From the NCBI GenBank assembly GCA_934047225.1, contig OW203987.1, forward strand, positions 4,119,501 to 4,183,500: a stretch of DNA of 64,000 bases, written 5' to 3'. Positions 1-11,922 of the stretch are shown here, in pieces. The translations under genes and the position numbers were made by a program. Source of the stretch: Ypsolopha sequella (taxonomy: Eukaryota > Arthropoda > Insecta > Lepidoptera > Ypsolophidae). Position 1 is the first letter of the stretch; each line of letters opens with the position of its first letter. The notes under the pieces were generated by a model. It ran no database searches and was not told the DNA's origin. It worked only from the letters and a program-made list of their open reading frames with translations.

Positions 1-1680
1 GCGCTAGTCCATTGTGCAGACTCGTGTTAGCCTGTCTCCTACACGAACATTTTTATGAAAATCTATTGCGTTTAAAAAGCTTCAAACAGTAGTAAAAATA
101 CTTTTCCGATACCTCAAAAAATTACCAAGTTCTTAGCAATAAAAGTGAGCTTAAGGGCAGGTTATCCGGGACCTGTAGGTATTTATCGCTACCTCAGCCC
201 CCGCCAATTCACCGCGACGTATTTATTTACGATGCAACTGAGCGGCTATAATCGTGACCTCACGTGACTCGCCACCTACCGCCGTACATTAAAATAGGTT
301 CGGGGCCAGTAACTGTACTTCGTACTAATAAGAATTGATTCCGATAAATGAACCAACATAAACTATTCCTACTAAAAAACCGAGTTAGTACAAATAGGGG
401 AGTTTATTATCATATGAGCAATATCTAAGCACGCTCTTGTAAAACATTTGGAAGTACAGCTAAAAATATTTAATACACTTGGTAACCATATGAGCTAACA
501 AAGCTGACTCTGAAGGCTTTCATTGTAATCTAGGAGCTGTCAAAACTAAATTTTGTTTATTACAAAATAGTTAATAAGTATTAAAAATAGAAGCTAAATT
601 ACTTTGGAATAATTTAGGTTTCGACGGCACTAAAACTAAAATTATAGGCGTAGTATTTAAATGAGCGAATATAAATTCAATAATATGGTGTCAAAAATAC
701 TGAATATAGCGTACTAAAATACTAAGTGGGCGAAAGATTGTGAGCGAATAAAAATGTTGTAAACGGTGACTTGAAATTACAAATTTGAGTTGAGTTGATA
801 ATTCTCAGGCGAACAATTTTCTATTTTAGAGTCAATTTCATTTTAAGGCGCTACGTAAAAGTTTTAGCGTCCCTGTTACTCCATATGCGAAAAAACTCTC
901 AGTGCGAGTGGGACGGATTCGTGGAGAAGTAGTAAAAAAGTCAGTTTTTTATTAATATAAAATGTACTAAGCAATTTTGTCAAAAAGTTTTTCAAGGAGA
1001 CTTTACAAATACATAATATCCACATTTTGAATGCAATTTGACAATGAAATTAGTTAGGATTTCAGAATTACATGAAAAAATAAAACAATTTAGAGGTCTT
1101 TTTGGAATTTCTATCAAGAAAATTTCATCCAATCGCGTTTTCCTTCAGTGAGAATTTTAATCAAATACTCAATAAACATTTACCCAAAAATGAAATACGT
1201 AGATGACGTTATAGTGGAGTAAATGGATTCGAAAAAACCCCATTTTTTTCCGCTTCGCTTGGCTCCTTATTTTATATTACATGTAAACCTAACTCGCTCC
1301 TTCTCGCTTCGCTCTTGGTCGCACCTATTTTTTTGATTTTTGGTGAAGTATTTTCGATTTCATACTTTAAATTCGCCCACTCGGTATTTTTAGTCGCACG
1401 ATTTGTTCAGTTGTATGTGTGCTAGTGCTAAGACGGTTGCGAGGTGTCATAGCTTGATTGTTGCTCTGAGATAGGTGAAGGATCCACGTTTTCTTATTAA
1501 ATATTATTTTTATTATCATTCAAAGTCAGAGTTCTTATAGGCATCCCGCGTGTATACCGTGGGTTTACTATACCATGTTGTTGTTTTATTTTATTATTTT
1601 ATTTGTAAATTTCTATTTTTATTCAATCCATTTCTGAACATGTCTTTTCTCTCTAATTTTTTTTTGCATGACATCCATTA
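1..1680. other. AT-rich non-coding stretch
   Basis: No coding region is supported. The stretch is AT-rich with short stop-riddled frames. The first 120 bases resemble a stretch near 24420-24660 (shared wording around 'tatgaaaat', 'cagtagtaaaa' and 'tctcaaaaaa'), so it is probably part of a dispersed repeat. A MITE relative is listed separately at 521-650. Confidence 0.5.
521..650. repeat. uninterrupted copy of the GCTGTCAAAACT TIR family
   Basis: It begins with GAGCTGTCAAAACTAAA and ends with an inverted version near CGGCACTAAAACTAAAATT. The same family recurs at 58550-58821 and 61650-61934, where each copy is interrupted by another small element. This copy has the uninterrupted centre (AGAAGCTAAATTACTTTGG) and so serves as an empty-site reference. 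Confidence 0.65.
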
Positions 1681-2728
1681 GAGTCTATTCCATTTATGAG
1701 GTAAAGTTACTTAGTCAAGTTTTTTAATTTGATTAAATACTATTATTTCTCAATTTTATCAGCATGCGACTTATGCGTACTCGCTATTCAAAATCGTTGC
1801 ATCATATTCATTGTCACCATCGTCGTCATCACCATCACCATCGTCTGTAGGATCCACCGTATTTATTATAATTTGGTTATCTATTAGGGCATCGATATGC
1901 ACATCTCGGTCCCAATCAGCGAAATTTAGATTTAATGTTCGTAAAACCACACTATTCCAATTCGCAGCAGTAACGTTATAGCATGCTTCTTGCAACAACC
2001 ACAGCATTTTGTTTATGTGACTATCGACCTTCTAACTTTTTTCTTAAGTGGCGATTTTAATTTATTATCTTCTGGTAAGTATATCTTTACCATGCTTTTC
2101 CTTACTTATTTGGGAAACAGTTTTTCAACTGATAACGAAAGAGTGGACTACCATTCTGAAACTCACATTCAAAGTAATGTTGTAGGCGTACCACAAACTC
2201 CCGCGCTTGACTGCCCAACACTGTTATTTTAGTGGTCAAGCAAGAAGAAAACACACGCACGCAACGTATACAAGGCTTCTGCACCGTACTGAACAGACAA
2301 ACAATATGGCTGATCGTGATTGCCATGGTAACCATGGTGATTGCGAGGTGGACCATATTTTTAGTAGATTTTTATTTCCTACGACCTCGGTACACAAGAG
2401 AATAATCGATTAACTAACCGATTTTATGAGATTTTTTGAGCTACGTCACTATGTTTAAAAGTAAAAAATAAACCATAGAACTTAAACGCGTATTTGCAAT
2501 AAAATATTATTTTATTTTAAAGTTATACTTATTTTGAGCACGATATCTAAAAAAAATACGTTGATTATGTTTGTGAATTAATTGTATAATATTTTTAATT
2601 GATTGTGGTTTTTTCAAACGGTGATTTACTGTCATAAACAAAGACTATTTATTTTTTCAATTTATGTGAAACGTGCAGAGTTACGTTCTCAGAAGTGTCA
2701 AATGTAACCTCGTAAATGGAATAGACTG
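1681..2728 (-). mobile_element. pogo/Tigger-like DNA transposon, internally deleted
   Basis: The terminal inverted repeat reads (C/G)AGTCTATTCC followed by ATTTA(T/C)GAGG at both ends, with TA dinucleotides directly outside (1679-1680 and 2729-2730). This fits Tc1/mariner-superfamily insertion. The inside keeps only the acidic C-terminal part of a transposase on the minus strand. At 1048 bp it is too short for an autonomous element. Confidence 0.75.
1771..2007 (-). pseudogene. pogo/Tigger-type transposase C-terminal fragment
   Basis: A 78-residue frame starts with MLWLLQEACYNVTAANWNS and ends in an Asp-rich tail. The pattern W-L-L-x-E-A-C-Y-N-V-T-x-x-N-W resembles the helical C-terminal region of Tigger/jerky-like (CENP-B related) transposases. 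No DDE catalytic core or HTH domain is present, so it cannot be active. It sits inside the TIR element 1681-2728, which supports the assignment. Confidence 0.55.
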
Positions 2729-3524
2729 TAATTATTTTATTTGTAATTCTTTGTCAAATTAATTATTTTTTAGTGTGTTTTCAATATTATTTCAATTATT
2801 CAATATTATTTTTATGAATAAATTTTTGCCATTTTGTTTTGTGTTGTACTGTGTCTTCTTTTTTTATATGTTCTGTGGCAAATAAACTCATTTCACTATC
2901 ACTTTGACTATCTCTGGTATTACACATTTTATATTAAATTGTATTAGCTTCCTCTCCATCTTCGTCATCCAAAAATCATCATCTCTTGTAATGCGTTCAA
3001 TATGTACAAGTTCATTATCTCCTACCCAAATGCCAAAGAGACATAATCGCCGTTCTGTCACGTAAAGCTGTCCTTGTACCTGGTAATACCAATTACTGTT
3101 TTTATCGAGTTTTGTCGTACTTGTTGCCTCTATACATGGTCTCGAGGCGAAGGTGCCCTGCTCAGTACGAAGATTTGATAAGCTGAAGTTAAGAAATTTT
3201 ATTTAATCACTTAGTTACATACGATTCATACTTACGCTTACAAAAAAATAATAATACGTAGATCCAATCGCATTATTTTATATATATATATATATATTAT
3301 ATATTTACATAATATGTACATTATATATCTATACATTCTGTCTGACTGCAAGAGTAAGTACTGTTACATTTTACTGTTGTCCAGTTATATTCGGACTCAA
3401 GAGTTGTTTACATTTTTTGCGTAATTTCAAAAGTTGGTTGTTCTGTATGATCAATAAAACATCTCGTTACAGTTTCAAAGAATTGTTTTCTTATCTTCAG
3501 CACTCTCAAATTTGATGATTTGTA

Positions 3525-4003
3525 TGGTTCCGTAGTACCTAAAAGGTACAAAAGGAACCTTTATGGTGAGACTCCGTTGTCCGTCCGACCGTATGTCACA
3601 GCCTCATAACTTTAGCACCTTTAAAGATAAAGACATGAAATTTGGCACAAAAATAGCATTTATTTGCCCACATATCACGATGTAAAAAAAGATTGAAATT
3701 ATTCAAAATATTTCCAAAACAAAACTGAAAAATTTTATCCTAAAAATACAATATGGGTATCAAATTATAGATATCAAAAAGCTGATTGTAAAAATAAAAA
3801 AAAATGTATGTCTTTATCTCCAAAACTGGTAGACCGAGCATTATGAAAAAAATCATGGTAATAGTGTTTACGTAAAGATTACAGAAAAAATAAAGCAGTT
3901 GAGAAATTCACGAAAAAAATAGTAAATTAAATTTATCATCTACAATACGGAACCCTAGGTACGCGAGTCTGACTCGCACTTGGCCGGTCTTTTTCTTCTT
4001 ATT
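3525..4003 (+). repeat. dispersed retroelement remnant ending in ACTTGGCCGG
   Basis: It starts with GGTTCCGTAGTACC and ends with the motif CGAGTCTGACTCGCACTTGG followed by CCGG. This motif is very common in lepidopteran genomes. A copy in the opposite orientation lies at 27698-27956, and a decayed trace near 49634. The exact family is not assigned here. Confidence 0.55.
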
Positions 4004-4694
4004 TCTAGTTTCCATTTTTATTTTTAAACATCCAAGCAAGATACAACTAAATGATTTTTATTTACATGTACACACAACTGATAGTTTGATGTATATTTAC
4101 ACGATTATTTAAATAATGATAGTACACTCTATCAGAGCTTCGAGACGAGTGAGGGGGAACCAGGGCTCAGAAAATTGACATAGGTCTTGCCTCGACAGCC
4201 GCTGGCGGGCAACTGGCGGCCGCTCGCCGAGTAGTCGCGAATCAATTTTTCTTTTTAAATTAAGGGAAAAAAAACGATTTTCATTAAAAAAAAAGTAACC
4301 ACAAAAGTTATTAGTACAATAGTTTTACTTTAATTATCTGCAATTTTCATGCAATTTGGTTAAGTACACGTTACATAAAACGAAAAAAATCTTAAAAATC
4401 GACAAAGTTTCGGATTTTTTTTCGATCGAGCAAAGTGTAACGTCTCGCAAATTGAACCACAAAAAACACTGCACAAAAGATGTATCTGAAACATATATTT
4501 TTTTCAGATTTTAAAAATAACTATTTGATGCTTTAAAATGAGTTTGAAAACAGACAAAATTGGGATAAGCCCCCCTTAACGGCATGTATCGTGACGTCAT
4601 CGTACACGATTTCATACGAAAAGTGATAAATATTGCTATCGCTAACTTCGGTAATAATGGGAATTTTTTAAAAATTCAAAAAATTTTGTGCTTT

Positions 4695-4740
4695 GCTACA
4701 GCCTCGGACGAAGCATCAAGCCTTCGTCCGAGGCTACAGC
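4695..4740. repeat. strong 19-bp hairpin
   Basis: The arm GCTACAGCCTCGGACGAAG is followed by a short loop and its near-perfect inverse CTTCGTCCGAGGCTACAGC. It may be the fold-back end of a small transposon or a stable RNA hairpin. No flanking target duplication was evident. Confidence 0.7.
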
Positions 4741-5323
4741 TAATTAATCAGTTACTATAAAAAATATAAACGCATCCATTCAGGAGATTTGCCTTATTAC
4801 TCTAATTGTTCGTATTCAGATCTCTGCACGTTTCCTCACACTTATCGCACAAACATGAAAACGAAAACTATTAATACGGCACACACGCTCATATTTCTCA
4901 CGTACACATGCATCAACGCCACAGACAACACATCACATCTCTTTTGACATTGGATCTCACAAGGCCTATTTTTGGCTTCACGCGTTCTCAAGCGCCACGC
5001 CCCCTTATCATATCTACTAATATGTGTGACCGTGATGGTGGGAGCTAACTGAAAGTTCCCCGAAAGGTAAAATAAGGCTTGATAGGTAAGTTAAAGCAAT
5101 AAAAACTAATACACTGCAAATTGTATAGCATAGCCAAAGTTGAAGTGATTGTTTGTATAGGTAGGTATATAATTTGGACCGGATTCAGGAGAGTCATAAT
5201 AATATCTGAGTAAGGATACAGGTCATCGTGTCGCCTACAGCCTCGTGAATAAGTTTATCGCGCTCTTTCACTTGCCATTAATTAGAAAGAGCTCCATCAC
5301 GGTCAGTGGCGGTTACAGATAGA

Positions 5324-5338
5324 GGGGGGGGGGGGGGG
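5324..5338 (+). repeat. 15-base poly-G run
   Basis: This is an uninterrupted G run in an AT-rich context. Such runs are prone to length errors in sequencing and assembly. Confidence 0.9.
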
Positions 5339-5712
5339 CGCAAAGTAAGTTGGAGTGACCTACACGATGAAAATAATATATATTAGTCTTTGATTTCTTT
5401 AAAACATTTGTAATAAAAAGTAAATAATATTGTTGGTATTGTATTCATACGTCCATATAGACAGACAGCTCATGTGTTTAGCGCCCCTTTCATCTTTTTC
5501 TGTATCAGCTACTGATCACGGTACGGATTGTTTTGAAGCGTCGCTTCCGGTTCCGTCTGGTTTTGTCCGGTCTGAGTGCCATGGAAAGCATGCTACGCCG
5601 TTCATCCCGGTTTTTGAAAAGCCGGCTTGCTGTATGCGTCTGTTTTATGGGAATCATCATAGCACAAAACCAATAGCAGTACGATAAATAAATGTTATCC
5701 TGACATTCTATC

Positions 5713-5838
5713 TGTTCACGTCAACTTTAGCTGCATCACATACAACCATGTTAATGTTCACATCAACTTTAGCTGCATCACATACAACCATGTTAATGTT
5801 CACATCAACTTTAGCTGCATCACATACAACCATGTTAA
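5713..5838 (+). repeat. three tandem copies of a 42-bp unit
   Basis: The unit starts TGTTCACATCAAC and ends ACAACCATGTTAA. Copies start at 5713, 5755 and 5797 and are almost identical; the first has CACGTC for CACATC. Confidence 0.9.
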
Positions 5839-6589
5839 TGTTTCTGTTGGATTAAATAGTATTTTGTACATTCATGACATAAATACACGGTTAATATACA
5901 ATTCCGCTTATTAGATGACGACATGAAGAATGCGTATTGTTAAACACTGTTTGACAGACTTATGAATAGCTTCGTTTGCAAATAATTTAACGTAGCGATT
6001 CCTCTCTCTTTTTAAATATTGTGCAAATACAATTAAAGCCTTCCAAAGTTTTGTAATCAAGTATCACGTTATGAAAAGGGAGAGAAACTTTGATTTTTTA
6101 AGATCAAATCAACAAATTCTGAGTTCACAGAGTGCCCGTCAATCAAGCAGCAGATTCCAATTGAACATCAGGTCTTGCCAATGTCTACAAGAGAGAAGCA
6201 AGATATTCTCGCCACCATCTTTCGGTCCTTAAGGCGGGCTTGCTATTGATTAGACTAAAACTAGAAATTTTGACGTTAAGTGTAAGGTTGCTGAACAGAC
6301 TCAAAGCCTCAAAAAAATTCTGCGCATTGCTGAGATAAGGACACAGATTAAATGATTATTCGAACAGAAATAGTAAAAGTTATTTAGTATCAGAAAAAAT
6401 AATTTGCAAACTACCCCTTGAAATTAAGCTTTTATCGCAGAGATCTCAGAATTTAGGGCGACAATTACAGTTTTCTTTTCGGATACCATATACTTTTCTT
6501 ATAAAAGCCTTCATTTTCAATAAAAGTTCAAAAAACCTGCAAAATAATGTCATTTTCATATTTTTTTTTATCACAAGCGCACTGCTGTA

Positions 6590-6700
6590 CAGTGGAGACC
6601 GCATCAAGTAAGACACATTGGACTTTGTACCTATCTTATACTCTTCTCTGTAGGGGCTAATGTCGTACTGCAAGTGTATAGCTTGATGTGGTCTCCACTG
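6590..6700. mobile_element. 111-bp mariner-type MITE
   Basis: The inverted ends CAGTGGAGACC and GGTCTCCACTG, with CATCAAG/CTTGATG further in, are flanked by TA on both sides (6588-6589 and 6701-6702). This is typical of Tc1/mariner-related MITEs. There is no coding capacity. Confidence 0.8.
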
Positions 6701-6784
6701 TACTAAGCGAAATTTGTTTCTAATAGTGTACATTAAAAATTGTTTTCTGGGCGGCTTCGTCTTAAATGATTTGCAAACGAAGTG

Positions 6785-6981
6785 GCCGGCTGAGCGAGCT
6801 AGTTCGTTCGGCACGAGACGACGACGGTACGTTCATGCGGAGTAGATGGCGCGGTGAGGGAGCGGGGCCGACGGACGCTCGCTAGTCGGAGGGTCTCGGC
6901 GGGGGAGCGCGCGGGGGCAGGGGCGAGGCGGGCATGGACCACGACTCCCTACCACCCCATCTAGAAGAGAAGGTGCTGTTA
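6785..6981 (+). other. CpG-rich patch, possible first exon of a plus-strand gene
   Basis: This stretch is strikingly GC- and CpG-rich against the AT-rich surroundings. It ends in an ATG at 6934 that opens a short frame, MDHDSLPPHLEEKVLL, followed by a plausible donor (TTA|GTATGC at 6982). The look is that of a 5' UTR plus first coding exon. I do not recognise the peptide and could not find the next exon with certainty, so this is an inference from composition and one splice-like site. Confidence 0.3.
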
Positions 6982-7145
6982 GTATGCTTCATGACACTAG
7001 AGCGTTAAGGAAAACTTTGCATTCGATAAAAGCTTGGATCGCGCCGTCTTAATTGTTTGACCGGCCCGGAGTTAGGCTCTCCGATTTATTTTTCTCTTCC
7101 TAAAAACTTCATCTGCTCAGCCACTTGCGACAGCGAAGATACTTA

Positions 7146-7288
7146 CTATGCGTTGCAACTGAGAATAGGATCGCGACCGCAGACAACTTCACTCGTTATC
7201 CATATCTCTCTCTCGTTCTGTCTGGCGATGGCGCAAGAGGGAGCAACAACAAAATGGCGTCCTGACAGTCCTTGATTGCAACGCATAG
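7146..7288. mobile_element. 143-bp TA-flanked MITE
   Basis: The ends CTATGCGTTGCAA and TTGCAACGCATAG are perfect inverses, flanked by TA at 7144-7145 and 7289-7290. Frames running across it are not considered coding. Confidence 0.75.
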
Positions 7289-8234
7289 TACTTTGGGCTC
7301 TCCAAGTAAGATCGCGCGATCTGTATGTAATGTTGGATGCAGATGGTTGTGAATTAGTGTTATATAAAGACAAAAAAAATCTATACGTACATATTTATAA
7401 TGCAACATTAGCTGCATGTCTGGAATGGAATTCATCATTTGCTTCCGTATCCGGCAAAATGCAGACGCCTATATGTAAACTGACAGAAATATATTTCCTT
7501 TCCGTCCTGCATCACAGGAATCACCGCATCGCAAGTGCCTGCGTCTAGCTTCACAGGCAGTTGATCTAGAACGTGCCGCCAAAGATAGAAGGTCTTAAAG
7601 TAGTACCTTCGATCAACAATATTGTTGATCGATGAGTAGTACCATAAAAATAATTTGCGTAGGAATCTTCGCCACTTTTCGGCAGAGGTCGTATTTCCGA
7701 ACGGTTTCCATACAATCCATGACGGATTTTTTTCGGTCGGCTATGGACAACTTGTCTTGGTTGCTTCCGGTACCGATTTTCGCACATGTTCTAAAATTAC
7801 TTTGACTCCTATTTTCTCTCTAAGTTTCCAAATGATAATGCAATGTTCAATTAAATTATTCAGTTATTTTAGAGAATACGAAAACTGACGAAGATTTAAT
7901 GAGCATTATTATCTGTTTGTATCATCAAATTGGTCTTTCGCACGTTCACAAAGATAGTAAAGAAAGCGTTCGTGAATTTACTCGCAGATAGCGTTGCAAT
8001 TGTGCATTCTCGGAGCGTCGACAACGATCTGTATGTGTAACCTCGCCAGTAGAGTAACATGTATCTAGAGAAAACGAAACGAAGAATGAGTCAAGTGCGT
8101 GCTACTAGACACAGAGACCATGTTTGTTTCGTTTTTGCTTCTAATGCCCTAGGAATATCTTCCTCGACGACACGTCGAACAGACAGAACACGGCAGCGGC
8201 AGCTTCTGGAGGTGTCAAAGTAGATTGAGAGTGA

Positions 8235-8413
8235 ATGTCTAACCTGGAACGCGCGTGCTGCAGACGGTGGTGGGCGGGGCTCGAGCCGGTGCCGCCTACA
8301 ACGTGGTGCCACTTGACGTACGAGCTGAGTCGACGCTTCACCAGCCCCGCGAGCGAGTGCAGCCAGCCTGCGGACAACGCTGGGACAGTGCCGCCGCCGT
8401 CCTACCCGCCCTA
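8235..8413 (+). CDS. GC-rich short frame, possible exon
   Basis: A 59-codon frame starts at ATG 8235 and ends TAG. It begins MSNLERACCRRWWAGLEPVP and is far more GC-rich than its surroundings. A splice acceptor (CTGCAG at 8258-8263) lies inside, so it could instead be a terminal exon starting at 8264, in which case another frame runs to a TGA. I recognise no domain. Nothing confirms that it belongs with the CpG-rich patch near 6.9 kb. Confidence 0.2.
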
Positions 8414-8956
8414 GCCTCGCGTGCCTTCTGACCTGCCCTCTAGGGGAAGCTCTTTGAAACATTGACGGGATGCCGATTCAGCTCTGATTTAGTTTCTTTT
8501 TAAATTCATTAGTGTTGCCTACAGCGTTACTTTGATCACATATTAGCTGGTACTTAATATAAAGTTAATTTAAAAAAGTATTATCTATACTTATAGTAGC
8601 GATCTTTAATATTTTTGCAAAACTATTTTTTTTATATATCGCGTTATAGTTTACCTTTCTGAGACAACTTGTAGCTTGGTAAAACAAAATATTAAATATT
8701 TAAATACCACACTGGTTATCAATAATATGAACCTAACTCAAAAGTATTTTGACATGTAACTCTTCATTTATTTCATTTACTGATGATCAACAAAGGAATT
8801 TTAAAAATTCGTGTTTGCATTAGTAAATATAGTGGTTTTAGCGATACCGAGACGAAAAATAATGTTCTAATGATATCAAAGAAGCAGTCGCAGCTGCACT
8901 TAATCAAGGAAAGACGTAAGCTGATATCTTATGGACTTCTGGACTATGTTAATAGG

Positions 8957-9516
8957 CAGTTTCTGAGTGTTTTGAATAAAGTATGGCTCGAAAGGGCAGT
9001 TTCTGAGTGTTTTGAATAAAGTATGGCTCGAAAGGGCAGTTTCTGAGTGTTTTGAAGAAAGTATGGCTCGAAAGGGCAGTTTCTGAGTGTTTTAAATAAA
9101 ATATGGCTCGAAAGGGCAGTTTCTGAGTGTTTTGAATAAAGTATGGCTTGAAAGGGCAGTTTCTGAGTGTTTTAAATAAAATATGGCTCGAAAGGGCAGT
9201 TTCTGAGTGTTTTGAAGAAAGTATGGCTCGAAAGGGCAGTTTCTGAGTGTTTTAAATAAAATATGGCTCGAAAGGGCAGTTTCTGAGTGTTTTGAAGAAA
9301 GTATGGCTCGAAAGGTCAGTTTCTGAGTGTTTTAAATAAAATATGGCTCGAAAGGGCAGTTTCTGAGTGTTTTGAAGAAAGTATGGCTCGAAAGGGCAGT
9401 TTCTGAGTGTTTTAAATAAAATATGGCTCGAAAGGGCAGTTTCTGAGTGTTTTGAAGAAAGTATGGCTCGAAAGGTCAGTTTCTGAGTGTTTTGAATAAA
9501 GTATGGCTCGAAAGGG
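8957..9516 (+). repeat. 40-bp minisatellite, 14 copies
   Basis: The unit reads CAGTTTCTGAGTGTTTTGAA, then a variable base pair, then AAAGTATGGCTCGAAAGG. From about 9041 the copies alternate between a GAAGAAAGTATGG and an AAATAAAATATGG form, which makes an 80-bp higher-order repeat. The 40-bp period is not a multiple of 3, so frames through it shift. Confidence 0.92.
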
Positions 9517-9583
9517 TATGAAAAATACCCCGGAGTCCATGCAAAACGTCTAACAACTCACCGTTAGATGAAAAATGTCTCTC

Positions 9584-9738
9584 ACGTCGGACCCTAATAG
9601 AGCTGCGGTAATCATTCGAGATGAATTTAAAGAAAACTACAACATTGATATTCATGTTACGACTGTGAAACGTTGATGGTCAACAGCCCATGTATTAAAA
9701 GGCCAACCAAGGTCCATCAATGACACCGATAAGTTCTA
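9584..9738 (+). pseudogene. possible Tc1-like transposase remnant
   Basis: One frame gives a helix-turn-helix-like stretch (around D-E-F-K-E-N-Y-N-I-D-I-H-V-T-T-V-K-R), then an in-frame stop, then a basic S-T-A-H-V-L-K-G-Q-P-R linker. This resembles the second DNA-binding subdomain of Tc1-type transposases. It is short and interrupted, and no catalytic domain was seen. Confidence 0.3.
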
Positions 9739-11922
9739 AACTGAACAAGAGATTCTAATTTGAGAAAATATTGTAAGTTATAATATACTGAAGCCACAAA
9801 TGGGCCAGTCATAATAAGAACAGATCATGACGCGACCAACTCAGGTGTGGGCGTGGCCAAATGTCATGCTGTTGAAAATTTGTTTCAAGAGAAACATGAT
9901 TTTGGCAAGACCGTAGATGTTTTCAAACATTGTTTTTGCTTATTATTAATCTAGATAACATTTTCTATGTATGACTCGTATTAATTTTTGAATTTTATAT
10001 ATAATAACAAAAGCACATTCGGCTACACTTTGGGTAAAAAACCGTTAAATTTACGTATTTAAGGAGTTTGTTGTTTAATTTCACGATTTTTAGTTCGACT
10101 TAAACATAGATCTAGATATTGTTAATGGAGTCAGCCTAAAATATTATAATAACATTCCATACATTTTTTTAACCAATACATAGGTAATAAGGTTTTGTTG
10201 AATAACTATTGAGTGAATTTTTAGTTTAAGTGTTCTGTTTCGATTAATTTGAAAAAGGCGGGTTTTCACAATCCGGCTGCGAAACCACTCTTAAGAGTGA
10301 GGGAGGAGACAATTTCTTAAGGCATTTATACAATATTATGTATAATAGTGAAGGATTTGGAAGCTGGTTGACTTACGGCCCTTAATACCGCCAAATGGGC
10401 ACTTTCTAAAGCCTACTCCTCTTTTATGGCCAAAGCAAAAATATTGAAAAAATGTATTATGGATTATCAACTCTAGGACAACATATGCAACATTTTTCTT
10501 TTTCGTACCACCAAAACTTCTATATGAAAAATTGTTTCAACTGAATGGTGTTTTTTGGCTTGAATTTCCTACTGCTCCTAAGCGGCTTAGGTGATTTAAT
10601 TCATTAATGCTTTGATAAATAGATAAACTTGATAGCTATAAATGTAACATAGAATTATTCAATCGAACAATGACGCCCATGTGAAAAGTATTATTTTCTC
10701 CTATTTTGCCCTTTCAAGGACGCAGCGAGCGTCGTAACAGACACCACGCATTGTGCACTGATTTGAACGTTATTTCAATGTCGTTTCCGTCGATATTCAT
10801 ACAGACAAACATCGAGCTGCTAATTTGGCGACGGTAATCGCCTTAAGGGGCTGCACTAAAATTCAGTCCTGCTCTAACGCGTTGTTTTTTAACTCTCTAT
10901 ACTGCTCTAATCAGATGCCGCGCACGCAAAACTTCAGTTATTAGGTTATTAATTAGTTATCTATTTAGAACTTAGGACATTAACCATAATTTCTTTATGT
11001 AATAAAGATGTTTTTTTCTCGTTAGTATCTGCGTTTATTGGTTTCGTTTCAATCGGTTTTGAAACATGGAAACTGAATCGCTTGTTTCGTGAAATTCATG
11101 CTTTTTTAAAAGTTATGTAGTTAATAGAAGGTTGAAAGTATGATGATAACACGCCATATACTTTTTCATATTTTTACCATCTTTATTGACGGAACTGAAT
11201 CCAATACAAAACTAATGTTTAGCATTGTAAAGCCCCTTAATGTCGGCTCGGCGAACTGTTATAAAAGCTGACGGATTTGCAATTAAATATTAATCAGTTG
11301 ATTATTTTTAACTATGTTTAAATCAATTATATTATATTAAAGTATCTGAAAAATACAATTTCATTTTAGTGTCAAAATACTTTGGAGTTTTGGAGAAGTC
11401 TACTTAATTGACATACTTTTTAATGTACGAACGAAGAGAACAACTTTTCTTAATCTTTAGGTCCATAAGACTCAATATATTGACGGTCTAGGATATTATG
11501 GTTTTTATTGCTTTTGCTTACATTATTTAGTTGCATACTTTAATCAAATATTTATAAATGTATCCCATGTTTCTATTTGTATGTTTGCTTAACAAAAAGA
11601 AAAGTTAACAAACATGAGCAAGAGGTATTGGTTTTATTAACTGTTGTTGAAACTGCTCGAGAATATTGTCGTCGGATGTCGTTATGTTGTTCAAAGAGCT
11701 TCCCACGTTGCCGATACGAATAACTGCTGCTGTTTTGTTGAATATTGTGAGCTGCACAACAGTGAAGCGATATGGTGCTACGATGATAATGATGGACCTT
11801 CGTCTATGTACAGACACAGACCCTTTACACCTTGCTGCCCCATACATGTATTTGCATACAGATGGGCTGTAAACTGGCCATATTGCACCCAGCGACATAA
11901 GATATATAATTATATATACATT
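9739..11922. other. gene-free stretch
   Basis: No supported gene. The frames at 11605-11940 on both strands overlap each other and have no recognisable domain. The composition is AT-rich. I see no clear repeat boundary between about 9.8 and 11.9 kb. Confidence 0.45.

Larger units (their letters stand above)
2729..6589. other. gene-free repeat-rich region
   Basis: No coding region is supported. It contains a TA-rich tract near 3277-3310, a LINE/SINE-type remnant at 3525-4003, a hairpin at 4695-4740, a poly-G run at 5324-5338 and a short tandem repeat at 5713-5838. The frame at 5430-5687 has no recognised domain and lies in a repeat-rich context. Confidence 0.5.

Noticed and set aside
8957..9516. 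Possible CRISPR array
   Set aside because: Repeats are contiguous without unique spacers, and the window is eukaryotic.
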